Positions 14,318 to 21,210 of a stretch of 23,211 nucleotides of DNA are shown in pieces (the stretch's first letter is position 1; each line of letters starts with the position of its first letter). The translations under genes were made by a program, and so were the position numbers. The notes beneath the pieces were generated by a model, which was not told where the DNA came from, ran no database searches, and saw only the letters and a program-made list of their open reading frames with translations. The stretch is from an uncultured Lachnospiraceae bacterium (GTDB lineage Bacteria > Bacillota_A > Clostridia > Lachnospirales > Lachnospiraceae): NCBI GenBank assembly GCA_947564305.1, contig CANOBT010000084.1, positions 1 to 23,211 of the forward strand, given 5' to 3'.

Positions 14318-15360
14318 TCATCCGCCTCCTTTTCCTGGCTTACTTCCTGATTGACCTCCTGAATATGGTCATAAAAATCCCTGATCTTCGGGTTTTCTTC
14401 TAACATCTGCTCATGCAGCGGCAGGACCTTCTCCTTGAATGCCTCGACATCTACTTCCGTAAACTGCACGCCCATATCCTCCTCGGCAATCTTCTTCGCC
14501 TCGGCAATCTGTTCGTCCCAGTTCTCCATCTCGACTTCTGTGGAAATTCTCGCTGCTTCTGTAAATACTTCCCTGTCCTCATCTGACAATCCGTTCAAAA
14601 ATTTCAGGTTTGCAATCAACATATCCGGCACCATCTGATGGTTGTTATATGCATAATATTTGGCAACCTCTCCGTGCTTGTTGTTGGTCAGGGCAAGTTC
14701 ATTATTCTCCGCTCCATCAATTACGCCCTGCTGAATCGCTGTATACACTTCTCCAAAGCTCATGGGAGATGCCGCCGCTCCGAATGCCTGAGTCATTGCC
14801 ACACTGGCCGGCGACTGCTGTACACGAATCTTCTTCCCCTTCAGATCATCCGGCGTCTCAATCGGTGTCTTAGCGTAAAAACTTCTCGTCCCCGCATTAT
14901 ACCAGGTCATTACACGGAAACCGGCTTCATCTGTAGATTCATAAATCTGCTCCATATAATCCGTGTCCATCATGGTCTCATGGTAAGCATCCACAGAGTC
15001 AAATAAATATGGCATACTGAAAATCTCATAAACACTGGCAAATGTCTCCAGGTTCGCAGTCCCTGCCACAACGAAATCAATCGCACCTGTCTGTGTCAGC
15101 TCAATCGCTCTCTGAGCAGCCCCCAAAATTTCATTCGGGAAAATCTGTACCTCATACTTGTCTCCCAGATTTTCCTCCACATATTCCTTAAACGCCAGCA
15201 GCCCCAAATGCTCCGGGTGAGTCTCTGACTGTGCATGGGAAATCCGTACAATCCTTTTCCGGCCTGATGTACCGCCTGTCGCGGATGAAGCGCATCCTGC
15301 CAATCCCAGCACCATACACGTGCACAAGGCTATTGACAACCATTTTTTCATACGTCTCAT
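14314..15360 (-). CDS. dctP: TRAP transporter solute-binding lipoprotein (DctP-like), probable hexuronate binder
   Basis: This 348-residue extracellular protein has a lipoprotein signal peptide: basic N-terminus, hydrophobic stretch and lipobox LAGC with the acylated Cys23. The mature part matches the DctP/SiaP family (SHAQSETHPEHLG near 41-53 and the signature GKKIRVQQSP at 175-184). Arg179, conserved in the family, normally binds the substrate carboxylate; Arg159 in AGTRSFY may also help. The first ATG (15360) is preferred because AAAGGA lies about nine bases upstream. It is the first gene of the TRAP-uxaC operon, with a good promoter overlapped by a LacI-type operator. Binding of galacturonate or glucuronate is inferred from context. 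Confidence 0.94.
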   Translation of the reverse strand: MRRMKKWLSIALCTCMVLGLAGCASSATGGTSGRKRIVRISHAQSETHPEHLGLLAFKEYVEENLGDKYEVQIFPNEILGAAQRAIELTQTGAIDFVVAGTANLETFASVYEIFSMPYLFDSVDAYHETMMDTDYMEQIYESTDEAGFRVMTWYNAGTRSFYAKTPIETPDDLKGKKIRVQQSPASVAMTQAFGAAASPMSFGEVYTAIQQGVIDGAENNELALTNNKHGEVAKYYAYNNHQMVPDMLIANLKFLNGLSDEDREVFTEAARISTEVEMENWDEQIAEAKKIAEEDMGVQFTEVDVEAFKEKVLPLHEQMLEENPKIRDFYDHIQEVNQEVSQEKEADE

Positions 15361-15537
15361 GTTTCTCTTTCCTTTCTGCTTTTCCTTGCTTCAATACTTC
15401 TCTGCATATCTATATCGTAAAGCCACATACAATAAAAATACACATACACTTTTGCTCCGTTCGAGTACTCAAAAACAGATTCTAAATCACTTTTTGAATC
15501 GCTCTTTTTACATCATCAGGGGAACCAGTCCTAATAA

Positions 15538-15551
15538 TGTAAACGCTTACA
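15538..15551. promoter_or_regulatory. LacI-type operator / cre-like site at the TRAP operon promoter
   Basis: TGTAAACGCTTACA differs from the perfect palindrome upstream of uxaA by one base and also matches the cre consensus. It lies just downstream of the -10 element, over the expected transcription start. The shared site joins the two uronate transcription units in one regulon. Confidence 0.75.
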
Positions 15552-15557
15552 ATATTG

Positions 15558-15586
15558 ATTGTAAATAATGATTGTTAAAAAGTCAA
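15558..15586 (-). promoter_or_regulatory. Promoter of the dctP-dctQ-dctM-uxaC operon
   Basis: On the minus strand TTGACT (15581-15586) and TACAAT (15558-15563) are separated by exactly 17 bases, close to the sigma-A consensus. The operator follows six bases after the -10 element. Confidence 0.75.
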
Positions 15587-15690
15587 CATGCAAAATCATT
15601 TTCGGAGTTGTGCACATTTTTCTTGTATTTTTAAGGGATTTCGGCTTGTTTTTTTGTGCATTTATACCTATCCAAGTATATGTACCGTTC

Positions 15691-15704
15691 AGAAAGCGCT
15701 TACA
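15691..15704. promoter_or_regulatory. Auxiliary operator / cre-like site
   Basis: AGAAAGCGCTTACA keeps the core AAGCGCTTACA of the other two sites and misses the 14-base cre consensus at one position. It lies about 110 bases upstream of the -35 element and 153 bases, centre to centre, from the promoter-proximal operator. It could support looping or be a catabolite-control site. Confidence 0.55.
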
Positions 15705-15755
15705 TCAATTAGATAACATCTCCTTAGAAGTCGTCCCCGCTGGACGCACAACCAG

Positions 15756-15786
15756 AAAAACCCCCGGAACGCTGTCCAGGGGTTTT
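15756..15786 (-). terminator. Terminator of the xdh operon
   Basis: On the minus strand AAAACCCCTGG pairs with CCGGGGGTTTT through a short loop (one G-U pair) and is followed by TTTTTCTGG. It lies only a few bases beyond the stop codon of the iron-sulfur subunit gene. The stem is GC-rich and the T-run is clear. Confidence 0.85.
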
Positions 15787-15790
15787 CCTT

Positions 15791-16297
15791 TTAAACTTCT
15801 TCTGCCTCTTTTTCTTTTCCTAATCTACGGAGCATGGTTTTCTTGACTGCCCGGAAAATATTTTCATATCCCGTACACCTGCAAAGGTGTCCAGACATCA
15901 GCTTACGGATTTCATCATCAGAAAATTCTCTCTTTGCCTCCAGAATTTCCACCGCACTCATGATAAATCCAGGACTGCAGAATCCACACTGCACTGCCGC
16001 CTCATCGATAAATGCCTGCTGAATATCCGAGATTTCTCCGTTCGGACCGGCAAGCCCCTCCAACGTCAAAATCTCTTTTCCTTCCGCCCACACAGCAAGG
16101 TAAATACAGGAGTTAAAACACTCCCCATCTATGATAACATTGCAGGCTCCGCACTCACCTACTTCGCAGCCCTTCTTCACACTCGTCAGCCGGTAATCAT
16201 CCCGGAGCATATCTGTCAAAGACGCGCGGACATCAACCATTTTTTCAACTTTCTTCCCATTGATCGTACAGGAAATCAGTTTGTATTGTTTACTCAT
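15791..16297 (-). CDS. xdhC: Molybdenum hydroxylase iron-sulfur subunit (XdhC-like, 2x[2Fe-2S])
   Basis: This 168-residue cytoplasmic electron-transfer subunit belongs to the xanthine dehydrogenase/CO dehydrogenase small-subunit family. The plant-type ferredoxin cluster ligands are Cys44, Cys49, Cys52 and Cys64. The second, all-helical domain carries Cys104, Cys107, Cys139 and Cys141 (CGFC and CRC). The ATG at 16297 is chosen because AGGAGG lies eight bases upstream. An earlier in-frame ATG at 16315 falls at the ribosome binding site itself. The gene overlaps the end of the FAD subunit gene by eight bases (ATGAGTAA), so the two are translationally coupled. It is the last gene of the operon and a strong terminator follows. 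Subunit order matches E. coli xdhABC, whose naming is used here. Confidence 0.93.
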   Translation of the reverse strand: MSKQYKLISCTINGKKVEKMVDVRASLTDMLRDDYRLTSVKKGCEVGECGACNVIIDGECFNSCIYLAVWAEGKEILTLEGLAGPNGEISDIQQAFIDEAAVQCGFCSPGFIMSAVEILEAKREFSDDEIRKLMSGHLCRCTGYENIFRAVKKTMLRRLGKEKEAEEV

Positions 16298-17177
16298 GCA
16301 TCTCACCTCCTGCAAGACGAATCGACTCCTTCAAAGCACGTTCTGCCAGTACAACCGCAATATGCTGGCGAAATGCTTTGGAAGCTCTCCAGCTATCACG
16401 TGGATTGATATCTTCCAATACGGCCTGTGCAAACGCCTTGATATGCTCCTCTGTTACTGGTTTTCCTTTTGCCGTATTCTCCGCTGAGGGCGCCCGCATA
16501 GGCACCGGACCGGCGACACCATATGCAATCCGGACGTCTTCCATAAATTTCTTATCGGACGATAATTTCACATTCACGGAACAGCCAGTGGTTGCAATAT
16601 CCATGGCATTTCTCATGGCGTACTTAATATAATGTCCGTGGTATCCCTCATAAGCATTCTTTGGAATGAGAATCGCAGTCTGCAATTCTCCCGGACGCAA
16701 ATCTACTTTTCCTGCTTTTATGTAAAACTCATGAATGGGAAGCCTGCGCACCCCTTCCGGTCCTGTAATCTCCACAATGGCATCCCATGCATGAAGCGTA
16801 GAAGCAGAATCCGCAGAGGTCACGCCATTGCAGGTATTTCCTCCAATAGTTCCGATATTACGAATCTGAGGGCCACCCACCATATCCACTGCTTCCCCCA
16901 GCACATTGATATGTTTCCGGATAATCGGGTCTTTGGTAATATGAGAAAAGCTAGTAAGGGAGCCAATACGGATTGCCCCATCCTCTTCATAACTGACACC
17001 GCGCATGGCATCAATTCCATAGATGCTGACCAGTTCTTTTCCTGCCCGTTTTCCTTCCCGCATCTGTACCAGGACGTCGCTTCCTCCTGCTATGATCTGA
17101 GCCTCCGGATGTTCGGTGAGAAGCCGGATTGCATGTTCCACACTCTCCGCCTCATAAAGCGCTTTGATATCATACAT
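16290..17177 (-). CDS. xdhB: Molybdenum hydroxylase FAD-binding subunit (XdhB-like)
   Basis: This 295-residue medium subunit has the FAD-binding motifs of the CoxM/XdhB family: AGGSDVLVQMR at 30-40 and GTIGGNTCNG at 109-118. The C-terminal CO-dehydrogenase flavoprotein domain follows (about 185-285). It passes electrons from the iron-sulfur clusters of the small subunit to FAD and then to an acceptor such as NAD. A GGAGGAGG lies about ten bases before the ATG. It sits 24 bases after the Mo-subunit gene and overlaps the small-subunit gene by eight bases. Length agrees with E. coli XdhB (292). Confidence 0.93.
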   Translation of the reverse strand: MYDIKALYEAESVEHAIRLLTEHPEAQIIAGGSDVLVQMREGKRAGKELVSIYGIDAMRGVSYEEDGAIRIGSLTSFSHITKDPIIRKHINVLGEAVDMVGGPQIRNIGTIGGNTCNGVTSADSASTLHAWDAIVEITGPEGVRRLPIHEFYIKAGKVDLRPGELQTAILIPKNAYEGYHGHYIKYAMRNAMDIATTGCSVNVKLSSDKKFMEDVRIAYGVAGPVPMRAPSAENTAKGKPVTEEHIKAFAQAVLEDINPRDSWRASKAFRQHIAVVLAERALKESIRLAGGEMHE

Positions 17178-17201
17178 AATGGTAACCTCCTCCCTTTCCT
17201 T

Positions 17202-19487
17202 CTAAATGATATGTTCTTCTCTAAATCTACGGAACAGATTATGTGGATTCACAGGTGCCTCGTTAACTCCCACCCCGGTTGCCTGATAAACTGCATTCCT
17301 GATTGCAGGTGCCACAGAGCAGGTCGGCGGCTCTCCCAGTGATTTTGTGCCGAATGCACTGGTAGGTTCCGGATTTTCTACAAACAATGCTTTCAGACGC
17401 GGATGGTCCATAAACGTAGACAGTTTATAATCCAGAAGATTATTATTTAATGCGCGTCCCGTCTTTTCATCAAACATCAAACGTTCCGAGAGGCCGAAAC
17501 CGATTCCCATACTCATACCGCCGTGCACCTGTGCTTCTGCCAACGCCGGATTAATCAATTTCCCGGCATCATGCACATTGACGATATCCAGAAGTTTCAC
17601 TTTGCACATTGGAATATCTACTTCGACCTCCGCAATGGTGCATCCAAAGGAATATGCATTGGATTTAATCTGGGAAGTACTTTCTGCGGACAGATGCTGG
17701 CTGTTTGTCAGACTATATAATGCCTCTGTAGACAATTCTCCCAGTGTCATCAGCTCTCTTCCATCCGTGGTACGCACGATTTTTCCATCTATAATATCCA
17801 GGTTATAAGGCGGCATGCGAGTCAGTTCATGGGCATATTTTAAAATCCGTTCCCTAAGGAGCAGCGCGGTCTGCCGAATCGCAAACCCTGCTGTGTAGGT
17901 TTGTCTGGATGCATATGCACCCGTTCCAAACGGTGTCACATCTGTATCCTGGCAGGAAACAACATGTACATCCTCCAAAGGAACGCCCAGCACATCTGCG
18001 GTCATCTGTGTATACGCGGTGTCTGCTCCCTGTCCAATCTCTGTCTCTCCAAGCTGAACCTGCAGGGAACCATCCTGATTCAATACCATACGGCAGGATG
18101 AGGTTTCCAACGAAATGGGCCATACCGCCGTGTTGTACCAGAATACGGATACACCGACTCCACGACGGATGTCTCCGGTCTGGTTTTGGTATTCTTTGAA
18201 CTTCCGTTCATAATCAATAGCTTCCATAGCTTTGTCCAGACATTGATTAAAGGTGTCGTCATACAGCTCATTTTTAGAAAACGGATCTACGAAACCAACA
18301 GGCATCAGATTCTTACGCCGGAATTCGATTGGGTCGAGCCCCATTTTTGCAGCCACATCCTCCGTATGACATTCCACCGCCCACATAGCTTGAGGAATCC
18401 CATATCCACGCATTGCACCTGCCACAGATTTATTCGTGAACACGGTATACGCATCCACCTCTACATTTTCACAAGGATACAATTGAGGAAATGCACCTGC
18501 TCCTTTTGCCACAATGCTGTGTCCGTGGGAAGCATAGGCCCCCTGGTCAGAAAAGGCTTCCAGTTTCCGGGCCGCGTAAGTTCCGTCAGGACGCACCCAG
18601 GAAATAATGTGGCTGCGGATAGAATGGCGTACACGGTTCGTTACAAAAGTATCTTCCCTTGGAATATCCAATTTTACCAGATGCCCTCCCAATTGCATAC
18701 ACAGCCATGCACAAAGCGGCTCATACAGCACATCCTGTTTATTGCCGAATCCGCCGCCGATATAAGGCTTGATCACACGTATTTTCCCCCAGTTGACACC
18801 CAATGCCTGGCCAACCACCCGGCGAACTATATGAGGAATCTGAGTGGAAGCTGTCACCGTGATACGGTCTCCTTCCATCTCTGCACAGCAGATAAAATTT
18901 TCGATATGGCAATGCTGCACCACAGGAGTCTCATACCATCCTTCTACTTTTGTCAATCCAGGCTCCTGGATTGCTTCTTCATAATTGCCTTTGCGGATGG
19001 TGGTGTGCTTCAAAATATTGTTCGGGTATTTTTCATGAATCTGAGGCGCACCATCCTTCATTGCCTCCTGCACATCCAACACAAACGGATACTCCTCATA
19101 CTCTACTTTGATTGCACGAAGTGCCTGTGCCGCCGACACCTCATCTTCCGCTACCACCGCTGCAATATCATCCCCATAAAAACGAACTTCCTCCGTCAAG
19201 ACCAATCGGTCCGCCACATCCTGATGACCTGGGTCCGTGGACCAAGGATGGCCCGCTGTTGGGAAATAGTGTTTTTCCTTCACGTCGAAACAGGTAAATA
19301 CCTTCACCACTCCTGGAATCTTTTCTGCTTCACTGGTATCCACGGACACTACTTTCCCGTGAGCAATCGTGGAATGCAGTACCTGTGCAATATATGCACT
19401 TTTGTCGCACAGATCATCCGTATACTTCGTGCGCCCGATGACTTTATCGTAAGCATCCACACGAGTTACCTTTTTTCCTACATACAT
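17202..19487 (-). CDS. xdhA: Molybdenum hydroxylase Mo-binding subunit (XdhA-like, purine hydroxylase family)
   Basis: This 761-residue large subunit of a three-subunit Mo-hydroxylase is close in length to E. coli XdhA (752). An aldehyde-oxidase a/b hammerhead domain covers about residues 18-130, followed by two molybdopterin-binding domains. Visible cofactor and active-site elements are TQIPH at 215-219, GGGFGNK at 244-250, AMRGYG at 358-363 (Arg360, equivalent to the substrate-binding arginine of xanthine dehydrogenases) and GEPP with the catalytic Glu719. The segment at 358-363 lacks the AYxCSFR motif of aerobic CO dehydrogenase. Gln251 replaces the glutamate that follows GGGFGGK in classical xanthine dehydrogenases, so the exact substrate (xanthine, hypoxanthine, or another N-heterocycle) is uncertain. 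AAGGAGG lies eight bases before the ATG. It is preceded by a Crp/Fnr-like regulator. Confidence 0.9.
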   Translation of the reverse strand: MYVGKKVTRVDAYDKVIGRTKYTDDLCDKSAYIAQVLHSTIAHGKVVSVDTSEAEKIPGVVKVFTCFDVKEKHYFPTAGHPWSTDPGHQDVADRLVLTEEVRFYGDDIAAVVAEDEVSAAQALRAIKVEYEEYPFVLDVQEAMKDGAPQIHEKYPNNILKHTTIRKGNYEEAIQEPGLTKVEGWYETPVVQHCHIENFICCAEMEGDRITVTASTQIPHIVRRVVGQALGVNWGKIRVIKPYIGGGFGNKQDVLYEPLCAWLCMQLGGHLVKLDIPREDTFVTNRVRHSIRSHIISWVRPDGTYAARKLEAFSDQGAYASHGHSIVAKGAGAFPQLYPCENVEVDAYTVFTNKSVAGAMRGYGIPQAMWAVECHTEDVAAKMGLDPIEFRRKNLMPVGFVDPFSKNELYDDTFNQCLDKAMEAIDYERKFKEYQNQTGDIRRGVGVSVFWYNTAVWPISLETSSCRMVLNQDGSLQVQLGETEIGQGADTAYTQMTADVLGVPLEDVHVVSCQDTDVTPFGTGAYASRQTYTAGFAIRQTALLLRERILKYAHELTRMPPYNLDIIDGKIVRTTDGRELMTLGELSTEALYSLTNSQHLSAESTSQIKSNAYSFGCTIAEVEVDIPMCKVKLLDIVNVHDAGKLINPALAEAQVHGGMSMGIGFGLSERLMFDEKTGRALNNNLLDYKLSTFMDHPRLKALFVENPEPTSAFGTKSLGEPPTCSVAPAIRNAVYQATGVGVNEAPVNPHNLFRRFREEHII

Positions 19488-19532
19488 CGTTTCGCCCTCC
19501 TTTTTAAATCATAATCTTTTTCATATTCTTCC

Positions 19533-20240
19533 TTATATCTCACCATTGATATAACTTCCCATATGCTCCTTCATTTGCAGATATCCCTCTTCCGTGATTA
19601 CAATCTTTCCTTTTTGGATATCAATCAGATTACTGTCCTTCAGTTTCTTTATATTACGGTTCAGCGTTTTCACGGAAAATCCAATTTCCTCTGAAAGCTG
19701 CTCTCTGCTCTGCCTCAGCTCCAACACCTTTTTCACCGGCTGCTTCTGCTCATACTTTCGCATTAAGTGCATCATCAAACGCTCTCTGCCTTCGATAAAA
19801 AGATATTTCCGTGCATCGGCTGTCTGTGAAATCAGCCTGCGCATATTCTCCTTCGTCCGCAGAAATAAGGCATCCACATCATTTCGCAGCCATTCCATAT
19901 AGTAAGAAGTGGGAATAAGAAGCACACGGCATTTCGTAACGGTCACAACACCAATCCGGTAATTAGAAAGGCCGGCAAAATACTCAATCTCACCGAAGAA
20001 GTCCCCTGGTCCATAATCTTTAAAATAATAGGGCTTTTCATGCATCGGCCACTCGATTCCTGTCACTTTTCCCGACAAAATAATATAAATGTTACTGCAT
20101 TTTTCACCCGCTTCAATCAAAGTCTCATCTTCCGCGACTTCCATCACCCGCATATAATACTTTACTTCTTCCGTACAATTTTGAAAAAGCATCTCCATGT
20201 ACGTCTGCTTCTTTAACGGCAGCTCCTTAAATACGTCCAT
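19533..20240 (-). CDS. Crp/Fnr-family transcriptional regulator, probably of the xdh operon
   Basis: This 235-residue regulator has an N-terminal cyclic-nucleotide-binding-type beta barrel (about 25-120, with GPGDFFGEIEYFAG near 77-90). A long helix (about 120-150) and a C-terminal winged HTH (about 165-222, SREQLSEEIGFSVKTLNRNI) follow. There is no CxxC-type iron-sulfur motif like that of Fnr; only Cys22, Cys48 and Cys104 are present. The effector is unknown. The ATG at 20240 is chosen because GAGGTGAGG lies about seven bases upstream; the longer frame to 20402 has no start of comparable quality. It lies 45 bases upstream of xdhA on the same strand, so it may be co-transcribed and control the Mo-hydroxylase genes. 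A promoter-like pair is visible about 80 bases upstream. Confidence 0.88.
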   Translation of the reverse strand: MDVFKELPLKKQTYMEMLFQNCTEEVKYYMRVMEVAEDETLIEAGEKCSNIYIILSGKVTGIEWPMHEKPYYFKDYGPGDFFGEIEYFAGLSNYRIGVVTVTKCRVLLIPTSYYMEWLRNDVDALFLRTKENMRRLISQTADARKYLFIEGRERLMMHLMRKYEQKQPVKKVLELRQSREQLSEEIGFSVKTLNRNIKKLKDSNLIDIQKGKIVITEEGYLQMKEHMGSYINGEI

Positions 20241-20541
20241 AAGCCTCACCTCTTCTTGAGATACATTATATCGGATAGGCATGATAAATAAAAAGGACGA
20301 ATGACCTATTTTTTTAATATTATCGAAATATGGCATTTTTGACAAATATATTCTTATTTTTGGGTGATAGGGGCTTGTGATTTGTGTATTTTTACTATAC
20401 ATAAACCGTCCTTTCTCACTCTATATACAGACAGCTATGTATTTCTATGCATCCTGGCAGAAAAGTGATATATTTTTCAAAAAGGATACAAAAAAGATAT
20501 ATTGGAATGGTAATATATAAATACAACAACGGAGGCGGACC
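20241..20541. other. Divergent intergenic region between the Crp/Fnr gene and the two-component system
   Basis: These 301 AT-rich bases lie between divergent genes. A minus-strand promoter candidate is seen at 20317-20345. On the plus strand only an AT-rich TAATATATAA (20511-20520) is visible near the response regulator, without a recognisable -35. No clear palindromic Crp/Fnr site was found. Confidence 0.6.
20317..20345 (-). promoter_or_regulatory. Candidate promoter of the Crp/Fnr-xdh operon
   Basis: On the minus strand TTGTCA (20340-20345) and TAATAT (20317-20322) have a 17-base spacer, about 77 bases upstream of the regulator start. An additional TATAAT closer to the gene lacks a -35 partner. 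Confidence 0.5.
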
Positions 20542-21210
20542 ATGAAACGTAGATTATTGATCATAGAGGATGATTTTTTAATGGCTGAAGCCACGGCCGA
20601 TTATTTTACCGGCAAGGGCTGGGATGTGGAAACAAAAGAGGACGGAATTTCGGCCTTGGAGCTGCTTCAAAGGCAAAGCTTTCATCTAATTTTACTGGAT
20701 GTGATGATGCCGGGAATGGATGGTTTCGCCGTATGCCGGGAAATCCGCAGGAACAGTGATGTCCCTGTTATCTTCATCACAGCGCGCGTGTTGGAGGAGG
20801 ATATGCTGAACGGATATTCTCTGGGTGCGGATGATTATGTAACAAAACCTTTTTCCCTTCCTGTACTGTATGCAAAGGCCATGGCGCTGACTGGCAGGAT
20901 ACAGGGTGATACCCCTATGCTCGAAATGGGATGCCTGAAAGTGGATGTAAATAATCACAAAGTATGGAATGACGGGCAGCTTCTTTCCCTGCCGCCGAAA
21001 GAATATGATATGCTCCTGTTCTTTCTGGAAAATCCCGGACGTATCTACAGCAGAGAGCAGCTTCTGATTCGCTTCTGGGGCTATGATTTCGACGGAAATG
21101 AAAGAGTTGTGGACAACCATATCAAGAAACTGCGCAAGGCAATCGGCTCCTGCGGATGCAAGATAGAGACTGTACGAAAAGCCGGATACCAGTTGGAGGT
21201 GGATACATGA
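20542..21210 (+). CDS. OmpR-family response regulator
   Basis: This 222-residue DNA-binding response regulator has a complete receiver domain (1 to about 118): acidic pair Asp10/Asp11, phospho-acceptor Asp53 in LLDVMMPG, Thr80, and Lys102 in TKPF. The C-terminal winged helix (about 125-222) has the OmpR/PhoB pattern PPKEYDMLLFFLEN, REQL and VDNHIKKLRKAIG. GGAGG lies seven bases before the ATG. Its stop overlaps the start of the kinase gene (ATGA), so the two are coupled. Target genes are unknown; the downstream lipoprotein gene may be one or may act in signalling. Confidence 0.95.
   Translation: MKRRLLIIEDDFLMAEATADYFTGKGWDVETKEDGISALELLQRQSFHLILLDVMMPGMDGFAVCREIRRNSDVPVIFITARVLEEDMLNGYSLGADDYVTKPFSLPVLYAKAMALTGRIQGDTPMLEMGCLKVDVNNHKVWNDGQLLSLPPKEYDMLLFFLENPGRIYSREQLLIRFWGYDFDGNERVVDNHIKKLRKAIGSCGCKIETVRKAGYQLEVDT

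Larger units (their letters stand above)
15361..15790. other. Control region of the TRAP-uxaC operon
   Basis: These 430 bases hold, on the minus strand, a strong promoter (15558-15586), a perfect-consensus operator (15538-15551), a second operator-like site (15691-15704) and the terminator of the upstream Mo-hydroxylase operon (15756-15786). The leader between the promoter and dctP is about 190 bases long and has no obvious reading frame with a ribosome binding site. No riboswitch was recognised. Confidence 0.7.

Noticed and set aside
16290..16315. ATG at 16315 as the start of the iron-sulfur subunit
   Set aside because: This ATG is next to the AGGAGG that serves the ATG at 16297, and the extra six residues are encoded by the ribosome binding site itself.
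17202..19487. Mo-hydroxylase as an aerobic CO dehydrogenase large subunit
   Set aside because: The active-site motif AYxCSFR is absent; AMRGYG is found instead, as in purine hydroxylase-type enzymes.
18186..19514. A 442-codon open frame on the plus strand opposite the Mo-subunit gene
   Set aside because: It lies entirely antisense to a well-conserved XdhA-like gene, has no ribosome binding site, and its translation is rich in His, Cys, Phe and Ile as expected of a shadow frame.
19533..20402. Longer 289-residue version of the Crp/Fnr regulator starting at 20402
   Set aside because: The additional N-terminal residues do not look like family sequence, and the ATG at 20240 has a strong ribosome binding site. 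A promoter-like pair also lies inside the extension.
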